From an uncultured Anaerolineales bacterium (GTDB lineage Bacteria > Chloroflexota > Anaerolineae > Anaerolineales > UBA6663): a stretch of DNA of 64,000 bases. Location: contig CALFZO010000117.1 in NCBI GenBank assembly GCA_937952305.1, positions 1 to 64,000 of the forward strand, given 5' to 3'. Shown here one piece after another: positions 9,533 to 18,002 of this stretch. Made by a program: the position numbers and the translations under genes. Position 1 is the first letter of the stretch; every line of letters begins with the position of its first letter. A model generated the notes under the pieces. It was given only the letters and a program-made list of their open reading frames with translations, was not told the origin of the DNA and searched no databases.

Positions 9533-11206
9533 ATGGCGATCTTCAAGTTCCATTCTCCCTTCCTTGATGACGTCAAGGCCAAGGGGCTCGGCCCCGCCTT
9601 GATCGCGAAGGTCGACGATGTGGTCACGCGCGCCTCAAACGGCCTGTCGATCAACGACATCCGCTCGGTGCTGCGGGGCGACCCGGCGCCGCGCCCCAAC
9701 CCCCGGGTGCGCCCGCACGCCGACGACTTCTGGTTCCACATGCGGCCGACGTACTACCATCGGCTGGTGTCCGGCATCTACCCCAACTTCCGCCTGGGGT
9801 GGCTGTCCACCTACTTCTTCGTGTTCGAGATCATCACCGGCCTGCTGCTGATGATCTTCTATACGCCCTCGCCGCTGGTGGCCTACGAGAATATGCTCAA
9901 CCTGTTGAGCAACGTGCCGTTTGGCCGCCTGATGCGCGACCTGCACAAGCTGGGCGCGGAGATGATGGTGGTGGTGGTCTGCCTGCACATGTTCCGGACC
10001 TTCATGACCGGCACCTACAAGAAGCCGCGTCAGTTCACGTGGGTGACGGGCGTGATCCTGCTGCTGGTGACCCTGGTCCTGTCGTTCTCGGGCTATCTGC
10101 TGCCTTGGGACCAGCTGGCGCTGTGGGCGGTCACCATCGGCGCCTCGATGGTGGAGGCCATCCAGCCGCAGGTGGTGGGCGACTTCGTCAACCTGATCGT
10201 GCGCGGCGGCCCGCAGTTCAACGAGAACGGCCTGCTGCGCTGGTATCTGCTGCACGTCCTGCTGCTGCCCGTCATCGGCATCGCCGTCACCGGCATGCAC
10301 TACTACAAGGTCGTCCTGCACGGCCACGGCCTGCCGCCGGAGGTTGAGCCGGTGGGCGAGGACACGGCCAAGCGCGTGCCGGTGGACCAGCGCGTCTACT
10401 TCATGCCGGACATCATCACCAGCGATTTCCTGCTGATGAGCGTGATCACGTTCGGCATGATCCTCGTGGCCACCTTCTTCTATCACGCGCCGCTGGAACC
10501 GCACGCCGACCCGCTGGTGACGCCGCTGCACACGACCGCGCCTTGGTACTTCCTGTGGATCCAGGGCATGCTCAAGATCGGCGACAAGTTCCTGTGGGGC
10601 ATCATCGCGCCCGGCATCGCCTTTGGCGTATTGTTCGTGTTGCCCTACCTGGAAGTGGGCCCGAGCCGGCGCTATGGCGACCGGCGCGTGGGGCTCAGCC
10701 TGGGTCTGGCCGCGGCCGCCTTGCTCGCGGTCCTGTCTTACATGGGCACGCCGCGCTACGCCGTGGCCAGTTCCATCGACCAGGAGATCGTGGCCGAATT
10801 GCTGCCGCAGACGCACCCGGGCCCGTTCCGCCAAGGGGCATGGACGGACTTCATCGCCTACCCGGTGACGGACGCCAATCCCACCGGCCTGCGTGAGTTC
10901 AAGGCGGCCGAGTGGGAGAGCGCGCCGACGCCGGCGTTGAAAGAGCTGCTCCACCAGATGGAGGAGGAGCTCGAGGCGGCCCGCCACAAGGCTGAACAGG
11001 GCCTGCGCCAGGATCAGGGCGCGCTCAAGGACGGCCAGGGCTTCATCTACATTGAAGAATGGCAGAAGGGCCTCAAGCGCGTGACCTTCCGCATCATCTG
11101 GAATGAAGGGCCGGAAGGCGGGGCGGTCTGCCAAACGGGGGCCGTCAACGAGTTCTGCCAGACGACGTTCATCCACCGCGACTCGAACTACCGGCAAGGC
11201 CCGTAA
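9533..11206 (+). CDS. Cytochrome b (fused b6/subunit IV-like) with C-terminal extension
   Basis: A 557-residue membrane protein of a bc-type quinol oxidoreductase. The N-terminal 75 residues are soluble, then seven helices follow: four of cytochrome b6 and three of subunit IV. Heme ligands are visible as His138-x13-His152 and His241-x14-His256; the second spacing is that of b6-type proteins. The Qo-loop PEWY motif is replaced by APWY (residues 336-339), so its Glu is missing. After the last helix, about 150 residues form a soluble tail with a Glu/Lys-rich probable coiled coil (KELLHQMEEELEAARHKAEQ) and a C-terminal region with two Cys. CGGAGA lies before ATG 9533. No Rieske, cytochrome c or menaquinol-oxidase partner is adjacent. 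Confidence 0.92.
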   Translation: MAIFKFHSPFLDDVKAKGLGPALIAKVDDVVTRASNGLSINDIRSVLRGDPAPRPNPRVRPHADDFWFHMRPTYYHRLVSGIYPNFRLGWLSTYFFVFEIITGLLLMIFYTPSPLVAYENMLNLLSNVPFGRLMRDLHKLGAEMMVVVVCLHMFRTFMTGTYKKPRQFTWVTGVILLLVTLVLSFSGYLLPWDQLALWAVTIGASMVEAIQPQVVGDFVNLIVRGGPQFNENGLLRWYLLHVLLLPVIGIAVTGMHYYKVVLHGHGLPPEVEPVGEDTAKRVPVDQRVYFMPDIITSDFLLMSVITFGMILVATFFYHAPLEPHADPLVTPLHTTAPWYFLWIQGMLKIGDKFLWGIIAPGIAFGVLFVLPYLEVGPSRRYGDRRVGLSLGLAAAALLAVLSYMGTPRYAVASSIDQEIVAELLPQTHPGPFRQGAWTDFIAYPVTDANPTGLREFKAAEWESAPTPALKELLHQMEEELEAARHKAEQGLRQDQGALKDGQGFIYIEEWQKGLKRVTFRIIWNEGPEGGAVCQTGAVNEFCQTTFIHRDSNYRQGP

Positions 11207-11267
11207 ATCCGGAGAGCGCTTGGCCGCTCCTTCGGATCTGCCCTAACCGATTTCCGCTGCAGGCAAG

Positions 11268-11302
11268 GCGGGTTGGCGGCCAGCACCAGTCAACCCGCTT
11301 TG
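11268..11302 (+). terminator. Probable terminator after cytochrome b
   Basis: GCGGGTTG (11268-11275) pairs with CAACCCGC (11291-11298), followed by TTTGT. It sits 62 bases after the cytochrome b stop. A second, imperfect hairpin (11207-11237) precedes it. The T tract is short. Confidence 0.5.
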
Positions 11303-11315
11303 TCTGTGTAAGCGC

Positions 11316-12167
11316 ATGCGTGCTCGAGTGCAGATCTTTCTCGCTTTCGCGGCCCTCCTGGTGGGCGGCCTGATCGGGCTGGCCGTCACTGGTTATGAGC
11401 GCCGGGCCTACCCGACCCTGCCGCCCGACTCGACCCTGACGCTGGCGGGTCAGACGGTCAGCGTCCGGGATCTGGCCGAGCGCTATCAACCGGCTCTGTT
11501 CCTGCGCGCCGGGACCGAGTCGCCGCCGCTGCTGTGGGTCTGGTATGAAGCGGTGGCGAACGTCGAGGCGGGGACGGTCAGCCTGGTCTACTATCACGCC
11601 TGGCAGGGCGAGATCAACCCCAATCCGGTCGTCGACGTGCTCTACGCCGGGTTCCGGGCCCTGTACTACGGCTACCCGCTCTATGACATCGAATACCAGC
11701 AGGTGGACGTGGCGCTGGCGGACGGCGCCATTCAGCGCGTGCGCTTCGAGACCGGGGCCGCCGACGACTTCTACGCCGTGGTCAGCGAGCATCGCGTGGT
11801 GACCCTGACGCGCCTGCCCAGCGGCCGCTACCGCCAGGAAGTGGGCGACCGCGCGGGCCAAATCCTGGCGGCGGAGTCGGAGGTGGACGTTGAGGCCGCG
11901 GACGGGCGCCTGCGGCTGGGAGTGCAGACCTGGAACCACATGAGCGTGCTCCTGAGCCAGAGCCCGGACCCTGCTTATCCGAAGGCCGTGCCGGTCGCTC
12001 CGCTGCGCGCGTTGACCGATGAGGACTACGCGCGCTACCGGTTTGCCCGCAAGAGCCAGGGCGACCATCAGACCGTGGAGAATCCATTTGCCCGCCCGGT
12101 CGCTGGTCTGATCGGGGCGGCCGCGCTGTATGCAGCAGCCGCCTGGCTGCTGCGGCGGCGGCCGTGA
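11316..12167 (+). CDS. Hypothetical protein with terminal membrane helices
   Basis: A 283-residue protein I do not recognise. Residues 7-26 (FLAFAALLVGGLIGLAV and flanks) form an N-terminal membrane helix and the last 25 residues form a second one ending in RRRP. The middle is a roughly 230-residue extracytoplasmic domain rich in Tyr and Trp (LLWVWYEAV, VSLVYYHAWQGEINPNP, FRALYYGYPLYDIEYQ), which suggests a beta-rich fold. It follows cytochrome b by 109 bases with a likely terminator between, so a respiratory role is not shown. It precedes another unknown membrane protein by 51 bases, and the two may be an operon. Confidence 0.75.
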   Translation: MRARVQIFLAFAALLVGGLIGLAVTGYERRAYPTLPPDSTLTLAGQTVSVRDLAERYQPALFLRAGTESPPLLWVWYEAVANVEAGTVSLVYYHAWQGEINPNPVVDVLYAGFRALYYGYPLYDIEYQQVDVALADGAIQRVRFETGAADDFYAVVSEHRVVTLTRLPSGRYRQEVGDRAGQILAAESEVDVEAADGRLRLGVQTWNHMSVLLSQSPDPAYPKAVPVAPLRALTDEDYARYRFARKSQGDHQTVENPFARPVAGLIGAAALYAAAAWLLRRRP

Positions 12168-12218
12168 CACGCGCCCGCGTCCACTCCGAGTGCTCGGACT
12201 GCGGCGCAGAGGGTCGAC

Positions 12219-14111
12219 ATGCCGACCGAAGAGCCAACCCGCCTGATCAAACTCCAGTGCCCGTACTGCGCGGCTGAGGTGGCGGTGGGTTTCCGCCTGC
12301 CCAAGCTCAAGGGCCGCTCGGCGGCCCTGGCCTGGGAACCGCGCCAGGTGGAGTGCGTGCCGTACACCCGCGATATCGGGAAGTTCGACCCCAAGCCGGG
12401 GCAGGACCCATGCGACCCGGACCTGTGGTCGGCTATCGGCCAGGATTTCCTGCCCGAGCTGTCGCGCTTCCTGAAGTGGGAGCGCATCGGGGTGCTGCGC
12501 GTGACGCACCCCGGCATCCGCGTGCTCTATCGCGGGCAGCAATGTCTGGCCTGTGAGCGCCTATACGACGTTTATCTCAACTGCAGCGAACGGCTCAACC
12601 TGGCCGACTTCTGGCCGCATGTGTTCGGCGCGGCGCCGGATGATGAACGCGCCATCCGGCCTTATGCTGGCCGGTCCTGGCCGATCTTTGTGATCGACCG
12701 GCTCGGCGACTGGGTCGGGCGCCTCGGTCGGCGCAAGGTCACGGCCCCGGGCGGGGCCGATCGCAGCCTGGGCGTGGTGGTGCTCGGTGTCTTGCTGTTT
12801 GCCGGCAGCCTGGTGGGGTGGTTGTTCCCGGGAAGCTCCCTGTGGGCCGGCGGGCTGCCAGCAGAGCTGCTCTTTCAGCTGATCGTGCGCGGCCTGGCCG
12901 CCTACGGCATGCTCTGGGTCTTTGTGCTGGCCTATCGGTATGTCGACTATATGCAGACCACGCCCGCTTTCGCTGACCTGTTCGCCGTCCGCGAGCGGCG
13001 GGGCGTGACGCACTGGCAGAACTACACCCTGTGCCGCTTCGTGGGCGTCCAGACCGGCGCCGACGGCGAGCTCACCGCCTGGCCGCAGTTGACGCAGGTC
13101 GACATCATCGCCGGGGGTATGGCGACGCTGAGCCTGGTCGGCCTGTGGCTGATCTACGGCCCGCTGACCTGGCCGGACCGCGCCGCGACGCTGGCAGTGC
13201 TCATGGGGCTGTTTGGGCTCTTGGCCTTGGTGCTGCGCTTTGCCCCGGCGCGCGCCGCCGGCCGGTGGGCGGCCCTGTTGGCGGCCTTGACGCTGGCCGC
13301 GGGTTTCGGACTGGCGGCGGCCGGTTACTGGCGCCACGTCAATCTGGGGCTGGACCTGGCGTTCTGGCTGGCGACGGCACACGTCCTGGCGACGGCGACC
13401 TGGCTGGCACTCAACTCGGCCCTGTACGTCTTGGAGGGCGTCCAGCGCATCCCGATGCGCCTGAGCCCATACGACCGCTTTGCCGCGCTGGCGCCGCTGC
13501 GCCAACTGCAGCGCTTCTCGACCCGCAGCATGCTGGTCCTGCTGCTGAACGTCCTCGCCATCGTGTCGGTCTTGCTGGTCTCTGCCGGGCAGCCGCAGCT
13601 GCAGGCCGTGGCGCCGGCCTACCAGTGGCTCTTACACTGGCTGCGCTGGGTGCTGGTGTTGTTGCTGGTAGGCGTCGGTTTCGGTTTTCTGCGCGGCTTC
13701 CTGCTGATCGCCGGGCTGTACTTCGTGCTGGAGGCCTGGCTGTTCACCAGCGTCAACGCGTCGCTGCTCGTGATGGGCGCCTTCTTCGGCCTGCTGGCCG
13801 TTTACCACTATTTGAGCACCGACCGCGTCATCAGTCAGCTGGTGGCGGACGTCAAGGCCGGCGAGTTGCAGCAGGTGGACCGGCAGATCATGGCGCTGCG
13901 CCCGCCGCTGTCCGGCGCGGAGGCCGCCCCGCCGGCCTGGCCGATTTTGGCCGGTCTGCTGGCGGTGCGCACCTACCTGGTCGACGCCGATGTCGCCGTG
14001 ACCACGGTGCGCGGCCAATCGCTGCGCCTGGGCAGCCTGGTGTTGACTTCTTTTATCCTGCCCGAGGCCTGGAGCCGCATGGTGGCCTTGATCTTCGGGC
14101 CGGGGAATTGA
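12219..14111 (+). CDS. Polytopic membrane protein with split zinc-ribbon-like N terminus
   Basis: A 630-residue unknown protein. The N-terminal 180 residues are soluble with two CxxC pairs, CPYC at 14-17 and CLAC near 109-112; together they could form one zinc ribbon split by a 90-residue insertion. From about residue 185 onward there are nine or more hydrophobic helices, for example SLGVVVLGVLLFAGSL, LFQLIVRGLAAYGMLWVFVL and RWVLVLLLVGVGFGF. The end, after the last helix, is a soluble tail of about 90 residues. I do not recognise the family. It lies 27 bases ahead of a PfkB kinase gene on the same strand. Confidence 0.75.
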   Translation: MPTEEPTRLIKLQCPYCAAEVAVGFRLPKLKGRSAALAWEPRQVECVPYTRDIGKFDPKPGQDPCDPDLWSAIGQDFLPELSRFLKWERIGVLRVTHPGIRVLYRGQQCLACERLYDVYLNCSERLNLADFWPHVFGAAPDDERAIRPYAGRSWPIFVIDRLGDWVGRLGRRKVTAPGGADRSLGVVVLGVLLFAGSLVGWLFPGSSLWAGGLPAELLFQLIVRGLAAYGMLWVFVLAYRYVDYMQTTPAFADLFAVRERRGVTHWQNYTLCRFVGVQTGADGELTAWPQLTQVDIIAGGMATLSLVGLWLIYGPLTWPDRAATLAVLMGLFGLLALVLRFAPARAAGRWAALLAALTLAAGFGLAAAGYWRHVNLGLDLAFWLATAHVLATATWLALNSALYVLEGVQRIPMRLSPYDRFAALAPLRQLQRFSTRSMLVLLLNVLAIVSVLLVSAGQPQLQAVAPAYQWLLHWLRWVLVLLLVGVGFGFLRGFLLIAGLYFVLEAWLFTSVNASLLVMGAFFGLLAVYHYLSTDRVISQLVADVKAGELQQVDRQIMALRPPLSGAEAAPPAWPILAGLLAVRTYLVDADVAVTTVRGQSLRLGSLVLTSFILPEAWSRMVALIFGPGN

Positions 14112-14138
14112 CGCTTACGCGTTCTCGATAGGAGAGGC

Positions 14139-15065
14139 ATGCCTAAGAAGATCATCGCTTACGGAAATCCGGTCTATGACCTGATCGTCACGCCCGAAGT
14201 GCGTACGCCTGGGCGCGTGCTCTCAGGCTGTTCCACCAATGCCTGCCTGGCGGCTGCCAAGCTGGGCGAGAGCACAACCCTGATCGGCTGCGTCGGCGCC
14301 GACTTCCACGACCGGTTGAAGGCCGATCTGGAGCGCTACGGGGTGGAGGCGCGGCTGCTGCCCTCCGGCCAGACCGGCGGGTTCAGCCTGGAATACTACG
14401 ATGACCAGGGCAACCGCCACCTGGAGGTGCTGGGCATCGCCGACCCCATCCAGGAGAACACGGCCAGCTTGGACGGGGCCGACTTCGTGCTGCTCGGACC
14501 GATCCTGGGCGAGGTGGATGCGACGCTGGCCCAGTCGGTGCGCGCCCGGACGACGGCGCCGATCCTGCTGGATCCGCAGGGCCTGCTGCGGCGCATCGCC
14601 GGCGCCAACAAGATCGAGCACTACCTGTCAGACGCCTACCAGCGGACCGCGCCGCTCATGACCGTGGTCAAGGCCAACGAGGTCGAAACCCACACCATCA
14701 CGGGCCTGTGGCCGCGCGAGCAGCCCGAGGCCGCGGTGCGCGCGCTGCGCCAGGCCGGCGGCCAGATCGCCGTCGCCACGTTGGCGGACGCCGGATCGGT
14801 GATCTATGACGGCCGCAGCCTGTACATGATCCCGGCTTATGCTGTGCGCGCCATCGATCCCACCGGCGCCGGCGACACGTATGCGGCGGGATTTATGATA
14901 AAGTACCGGGAGACCCCGGATGACCTGCTGGCGGTTGGGTGCTTCGCCTCGGCCGTGGCCTCCCAAATGGTGGAACAGATCGGGCCGGATTTCGTCATGT
15001 CGCGCGCGGAGACGGAGCGCCGGGCGGCGGAGTTGTTGCCGCGCGCCCGCCGGGTGGCGTTGTAG
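14139..15065 (+). CDS. PfkB family carbohydrate kinase
   Basis: A 308-residue ribokinase-fold sugar or nucleoside kinase. The N terminus IAYGNPVYDLIV and the SGCSTNACLAAAKLG block (near 28-42) form the substrate site; the C-terminal DPTGAGDTYAAGF near residues 240-252 is the PfkB signature 2 with the catalytic Asp and the anion hole. AGGAGAGG precedes ATG 14139. The gene lies 16 bases upstream of the CDP-alcohol phosphatidyltransferase start, in the same neighbourhood as inositol phosphate synthase. A role on an inositol- or nucleoside-type substrate is possible, but PfkB specificity cannot be read from sequence. Confidence 0.93.
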   Translation: MPKKIIAYGNPVYDLIVTPEVRTPGRVLSGCSTNACLAAAKLGESTTLIGCVGADFHDRLKADLERYGVEARLLPSGQTGGFSLEYYDDQGNRHLEVLGIADPIQENTASLDGADFVLLGPILGEVDATLAQSVRARTTAPILLDPQGLLRRIAGANKIEHYLSDAYQRTAPLMTVVKANEVETHTITGLWPREQPEAAVRALRQAGGQIAVATLADAGSVIYDGRSLYMIPAYAVRAIDPTGAGDTYAAGFMIKYRETPDDLLAVGCFASAVASQMVEQIGPDFVMSRAETERRAAELLPRARRVAL

Positions 15066-15081
15066 CGGATCGGGAGAGAGT

Positions 15082-15693
15082 ATGTTTGCGCGTTTACGAC
15101 CCTGGTATGAAAAAGTGACGCTTGGGTTTGGCCGAGCCAGTGTGCGCCTGGGCCTGACCCCCAACGCCTGGACGCTGTTCAGCGCCCTGGCCGCCCTGTT
15201 GGCCGGTGTGCTGTTCGGGGCCCAGCAACTGTTGGGGGGCCTGCTGCTGGCCGCCGTGATGAACATCGCCGACATGCTGGACGGGGCCACGGCCCGCGCC
15301 GGCGGTCTGGCCTCACGCTTCGGCTCGGTGCTCGACCATGTCCTCGACCGCTACGCCGAGTTCTTCCTCTTCGCGGGCCTGATGATCGGCGGTTACTTCT
15401 CGCCGGCCAGCGCGGTCTTCTGCGCCTCGGGCGTCATCATGGCGTCTTACGTGCGCGCCAAGGCAGAATCGGTCGGCGGGCTCAAGAGCTGCGTGGTCGG
15501 CTGGGCCGGCCGCCAGGAGAAACTCACCATCCTGTACGTCGGCATCGTCATTGCGCTCCTGGGTGAGCCGGCGGCGCTAGATGTGGCGGCCTGGGTGATC
15601 GGCCTGATCTCGCACTGGACATCGCTGCAGCGGCTGCTGTACACGCGCCAGCAGATCGAGCTCCAGGCCGCGCAGAAGCCATCCAGCGACTGA
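15082..15693 (+). CDS. CDP-alcohol phosphatidyltransferase, PI/archaetidylinositol synthase-like
   Basis: A 203-residue membrane enzyme that joins a CDP-activated lipid to an alcohol, here probably inositol (phosphate). The full family signature is visible: Asp64, Asp67, Gly68, Ala71, Arg72, Gly81, Asp85 and Asp89, all correctly spaced, where the Asp residues bind metal and substrate. Five to six helices surround it. VGLTP-type N-terminal helix and a middle SYVRAKAES segment resemble actinobacterial and archaeal phosphatidylinositol phosphate synthases. Inositol-3-phosphate synthase at 8377-9468 supports an inositol headgroup. GGGAGAG precedes ATG 15082; earlier in-frame starts would overlap the kinase gene deeply. 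The exact headgroup is inferred. Confidence 0.88.
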   Translation: MFARLRPWYEKVTLGFGRASVRLGLTPNAWTLFSALAALLAGVLFGAQQLLGGLLLAAVMNIADMLDGATARAGGLASRFGSVLDHVLDRYAEFFLFAGLMIGGYFSPASAVFCASGVIMASYVRAKAESVGGLKSCVVGWAGRQEKLTILYVGIVIALLGEPAALDVAAWVIGLISHWTSLQRLLYTRQQIELQAAQKPSSD

Positions 15694-15706
15694 CGGGAGG
15701 TGCCCC

Positions 15707-16579
15707 ATGAACATCGACGCCTTCGGCATCCACATTGGCCCTCTTTACCTGCGCTACTACGGCCTGATCCTGATGGCCGGTGCGTTTGCGGGCGCCTATC
15801 TGGCCTCATTGGAGGCCAAGCGCCGTGACCTGAACACCGACCATGTCTGGGACGGCCTGATCTGGGCCCTGGTCGGCGGCATCATCGGCGCGCGGCTGTG
15901 GCACATCCTCACGCCGCCTCCAAGCATGGTGGAGGCCGGTATTACGACGCGCTACTACTTTGAGCATCCGCTTGAGGCGCTGGCGATCTGGAACGGCGGC
16001 TTGGGCATCCTGGGCGCCGTGGTCGGCGGCCTGCTCGGCCTGTACCTGTTCGTGCGCCGGCGCGGCCTGAAGATGGGGGAGTGGGTCGATCTCGCCGCGC
16101 CCGGCATTGCGCTGGGGCAGGCCATCGGCCGCTGGGGCAACTACATCAACCAGGAGCTGTACGGCGCCCCGACGACGCTGCCGTGGGGGCTGGTGATCGA
16201 CCCGGCTCACCGCGTGCCCGGCTTCACCGATCCGGCGCTGCGCTTCCACCCGACTTTCCTGTACGAGTCGCTCGGCAACCTGGCCATCTGCCTGGGTCTG
16301 CTCTATATCGCCCGGCGTTTCCAGTCTAAACTGCGCGACGGCGATATTTTTCTGATCTACCTGATCCTGTACCCGCTGCTGCGTTTCCTGCTGGAGTTCC
16401 TGCGCCTGGACAGCTCCGAGGTGCTCAGCCTGAACATCAACCAGGCCATGATGGCGGTAGTGGCGGCCGGAGCCGCCGGCTTCCTGTTTGCCCGCCAGCG
16501 CCGGCGGCCGCGGCGGCATGAGCTGCGAGCGCAGGGCGCGGAGCCGGGCCAGGCCGAAGACGCCGCCGCCCAGGACTGA
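15707..16579 (+). CDS. lgt: Prolipoprotein diacylglyceryl transferase
   Basis: A 290-residue inner-membrane enzyme that moves diacylglycerol from phosphatidylglycerol to the lipobox Cys of prolipoproteins. The Lgt signature GRWGNYINQELYG is at about residues 140-152, with an upstream NGGLGILGA block and a C-terminal PLLRFLLEFLR segment carrying the conserved Arg-x-x-x-Glu. Seven helices fit the family. The tail is charged and Arg-rich. GGGAGG lies before ATG 15707, 13 bases after the CDP-alcohol transferase stop, so the two are likely co-transcribed. At least three lipoprotein candidates in the window (50514, 54056 and 55365 starts) would need this enzyme. Confidence 0.96.
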   Translation: MNIDAFGIHIGPLYLRYYGLILMAGAFAGAYLASLEAKRRDLNTDHVWDGLIWALVGGIIGARLWHILTPPPSMVEAGITTRYYFEHPLEALAIWNGGLGILGAVVGGLLGLYLFVRRRGLKMGEWVDLAAPGIALGQAIGRWGNYINQELYGAPTTLPWGLVIDPAHRVPGFTDPALRFHPTFLYESLGNLAICLGLLYIARRFQSKLRDGDIFLIYLILYPLLRFLLEFLRLDSSEVLSLNINQAMMAVVAAGAAGFLFARQRRRPRRHELRAQGAEPGQAEDAAAQD

Positions 16580-16602
16580 CGCCCGCGTCGCGGGACAACG
16601 AA

Positions 16603-16636
16603 AGCAGCGGACCAGGGAGGGCCTCCCCGGTCCGCT
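16603..16636 (+). terminator. Rho-independent terminator after lgt
   Basis: AGCGGACC.GGGAGG pairs with CCTCCCCGGTCCGCT with one mismatch, followed by TTTTGT. It closes the plus-strand run that includes the PfkB, CDP-alcohol transferase and lgt genes. Confidence 0.85.
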
Positions 16637-16671
16637 TTTGTATTGTGGGCGGCTGAGCCGGCGTCTTTCGG

Positions 16672-17937
16672 CTAGGCGGCCGGGCGCGGTCGGGTCAGCG
16701 CGAACAGGCCCCAGCCCGCGAAGCGCAGCGCCGCGCTCACCAGCAGCGCGCCGCCCAGGCCGACCTGGTCGGCCAACGCCGTGCCCAGCAGCGGCGCGGC
16801 CACGCCCGAGAGATATTGCAGGCTCTGCGCCAGGGAGACGAAGACGGCGGTCTGGTCGGGCGGCACGGTCTTCATCAGCTCGTCGAAGAAGACCAGGTCC
16901 AGCCCGGCCTGGAAGATCCCGGCCAGGCCGGCCAGCACGGCGATGACGCGCACGTCCGGGGTCAGGGACACCAGCGCCGGATAGGCCGCCAGGCCGAAAG
17001 TCGTCCAGGTGAGCGTGAAGCGTGAGCCGCGCCGTTTGGCGCTGCGCGACCAGACGACGTAGCCGACCACCAGGACGAACGTCTGGACGGTGCTGATGAA
17101 GCCGATCCAGGCGTCGGTGGCGTGGGCGACGCGCACGAAGTACAGCGGGAACAGCGGCAGGCCGAGCGCGATGCCGGACAGGAAGACGAAGCGTTTGGCC
17201 GTGAAGGCCACGTAGTCTGGGTAGCGCCCGACGGCGCGGGCCGAGTTGACCAGGCGCTCGCGCCAGTTGCGGCCGGCCGGCGGCGGGGCGGGCGGGTTGT
17301 CCGGGATCTGGAGGCGGCTGGAGAAGACCAGGCTGATCAGGCCGCCGGCGGAGAGCGCCAGGAACGTCACCTGGTAATCGAACGGCGACGGGATGCGGTC
17401 CAGCGCCTGGCCGGCCAGCGCCACGGCCACGGCCGTGGTCAGCCCCAGGATCGACCAGCGCCGGCTGAGCAGCTCGTAGCGCAGCTTGGGGCCGGCCACG
17501 GCATTCATCACCACCGAGAAGGCCACGTTGACCGTGATCTGCGGCAGGGTGACGGCGGCCCAGATGAACAGGATAATGGGGACGGCGTACTCGGCCGGCG
17601 CCACGAACGGCACCAGCCCGGTGACGGCGTAGGCCGTGATCGCCAGGAAGCGCGCCCGGCTGAACCAGGGCACAATCTGACGCTGGTTCTGCAGGAAGCG
17701 GCCGACGGCGACGCCGAAGAACAGGCCCGTCAGCGAAGGCATGGCGGTCAGCAGGCCGACTTGCAGGTTGCTGGCGCCCAGCCGGGTCAGGAAGACGGGC
17801 AGAAAAGTGGCGGCGGCGGCGGAGAGGCCGATGCCGATCGCGTCGATCTGAACGTTGATGAAATTGCGGCGCTGCAGGGGGGTGGCCTCCGCCGGCGCGG
17901 CCGCGCGCGCCAGGAAGGCGAGGCTGGATTTCAACAC
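16672..17937 (-). CDS. MFS transporter
   Basis: A 421-residue, 12-helix major facilitator protein. The cytoplasmic loop after helix 2 (FGVAVGRFLQNQRQIVPW) is in the place of the MFS motif A, though not canonical. The second half contains SRSAKRRGSRFTL in the equivalent loop. No substrate can be given. I choose GTG 17937 as start: a TATAAT -10 occupies 17949-17944 on the minus strand, so any start further upstream could not be transcribed from it, and the spacing predicts a leaderless mRNA beginning at that GTG. A longer in-frame start exists at 18000 and would overlap the divergent ABC gene's upstream region. Confidence 0.82.
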   Translation of the reverse strand: MLKSSLAFLARAAAPAEATPLQRRNFINVQIDAIGIGLSAAAATFLPVFLTRLGASNLQVGLLTAMPSLTGLFFGVAVGRFLQNQRQIVPWFSRARFLAITAYAVTGLVPFVAPAEYAVPIILFIWAAVTLPQITVNVAFSVVMNAVAGPKLRYELLSRRWSILGLTTAVAVALAGQALDRIPSPFDYQVTFLALSAGGLISLVFSSRLQIPDNPPAPPPAGRNWRERLVNSARAVGRYPDYVAFTAKRFVFLSGIALGLPLFPLYFVRVAHATDAWIGFISTVQTFVLVVGYVVWSRSAKRRGSRFTLTWTTFGLAAYPALVSLTPDVRVIAVLAGLAGIFQAGLDLVFFDELMKTVPPDQTAVFVSLAQSLQYLSGVAAPLLGTALADQVGLGGALLVSAALRFAGWGLFALTRPRPAA

Positions 17938-17943
17938 AACCGC

Positions 17944-17949
17944 ATTATA
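17944..17949 (-). promoter_or_regulatory. -10 box giving a leaderless MFS mRNA
   Basis: Minus-strand TATAAT followed by six bases and then GTG 17937, so the expected transcription start coincides with the first codon. Confidence 0.55.
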
Positions 17950-17979
17950 GGCGCTGTGCCGCGCCGGCGCCGGCCCGCT

Positions 17980-17985
17980 TATAAT
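17980..17985 (+). promoter_or_regulatory. -10 box of the ABC exporter operon
   Basis: TATAAT 17 bases upstream of ATG 18003, divergent from the MFS promoter 31 bases away. The predicted leader is about 11 bases and contains GCGAGGA as ribosome site. Confidence 0.6.
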
Positions 17986-18002
17986 GTCCGGCGAGGACAA
18001 CC

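Noticed and set aside
11207..11237. Hairpin right after cytochrome b considered as its terminator
   Set aside because: The stem is interrupted and no T run follows; the hairpin at 11268-11302 is a better candidate.
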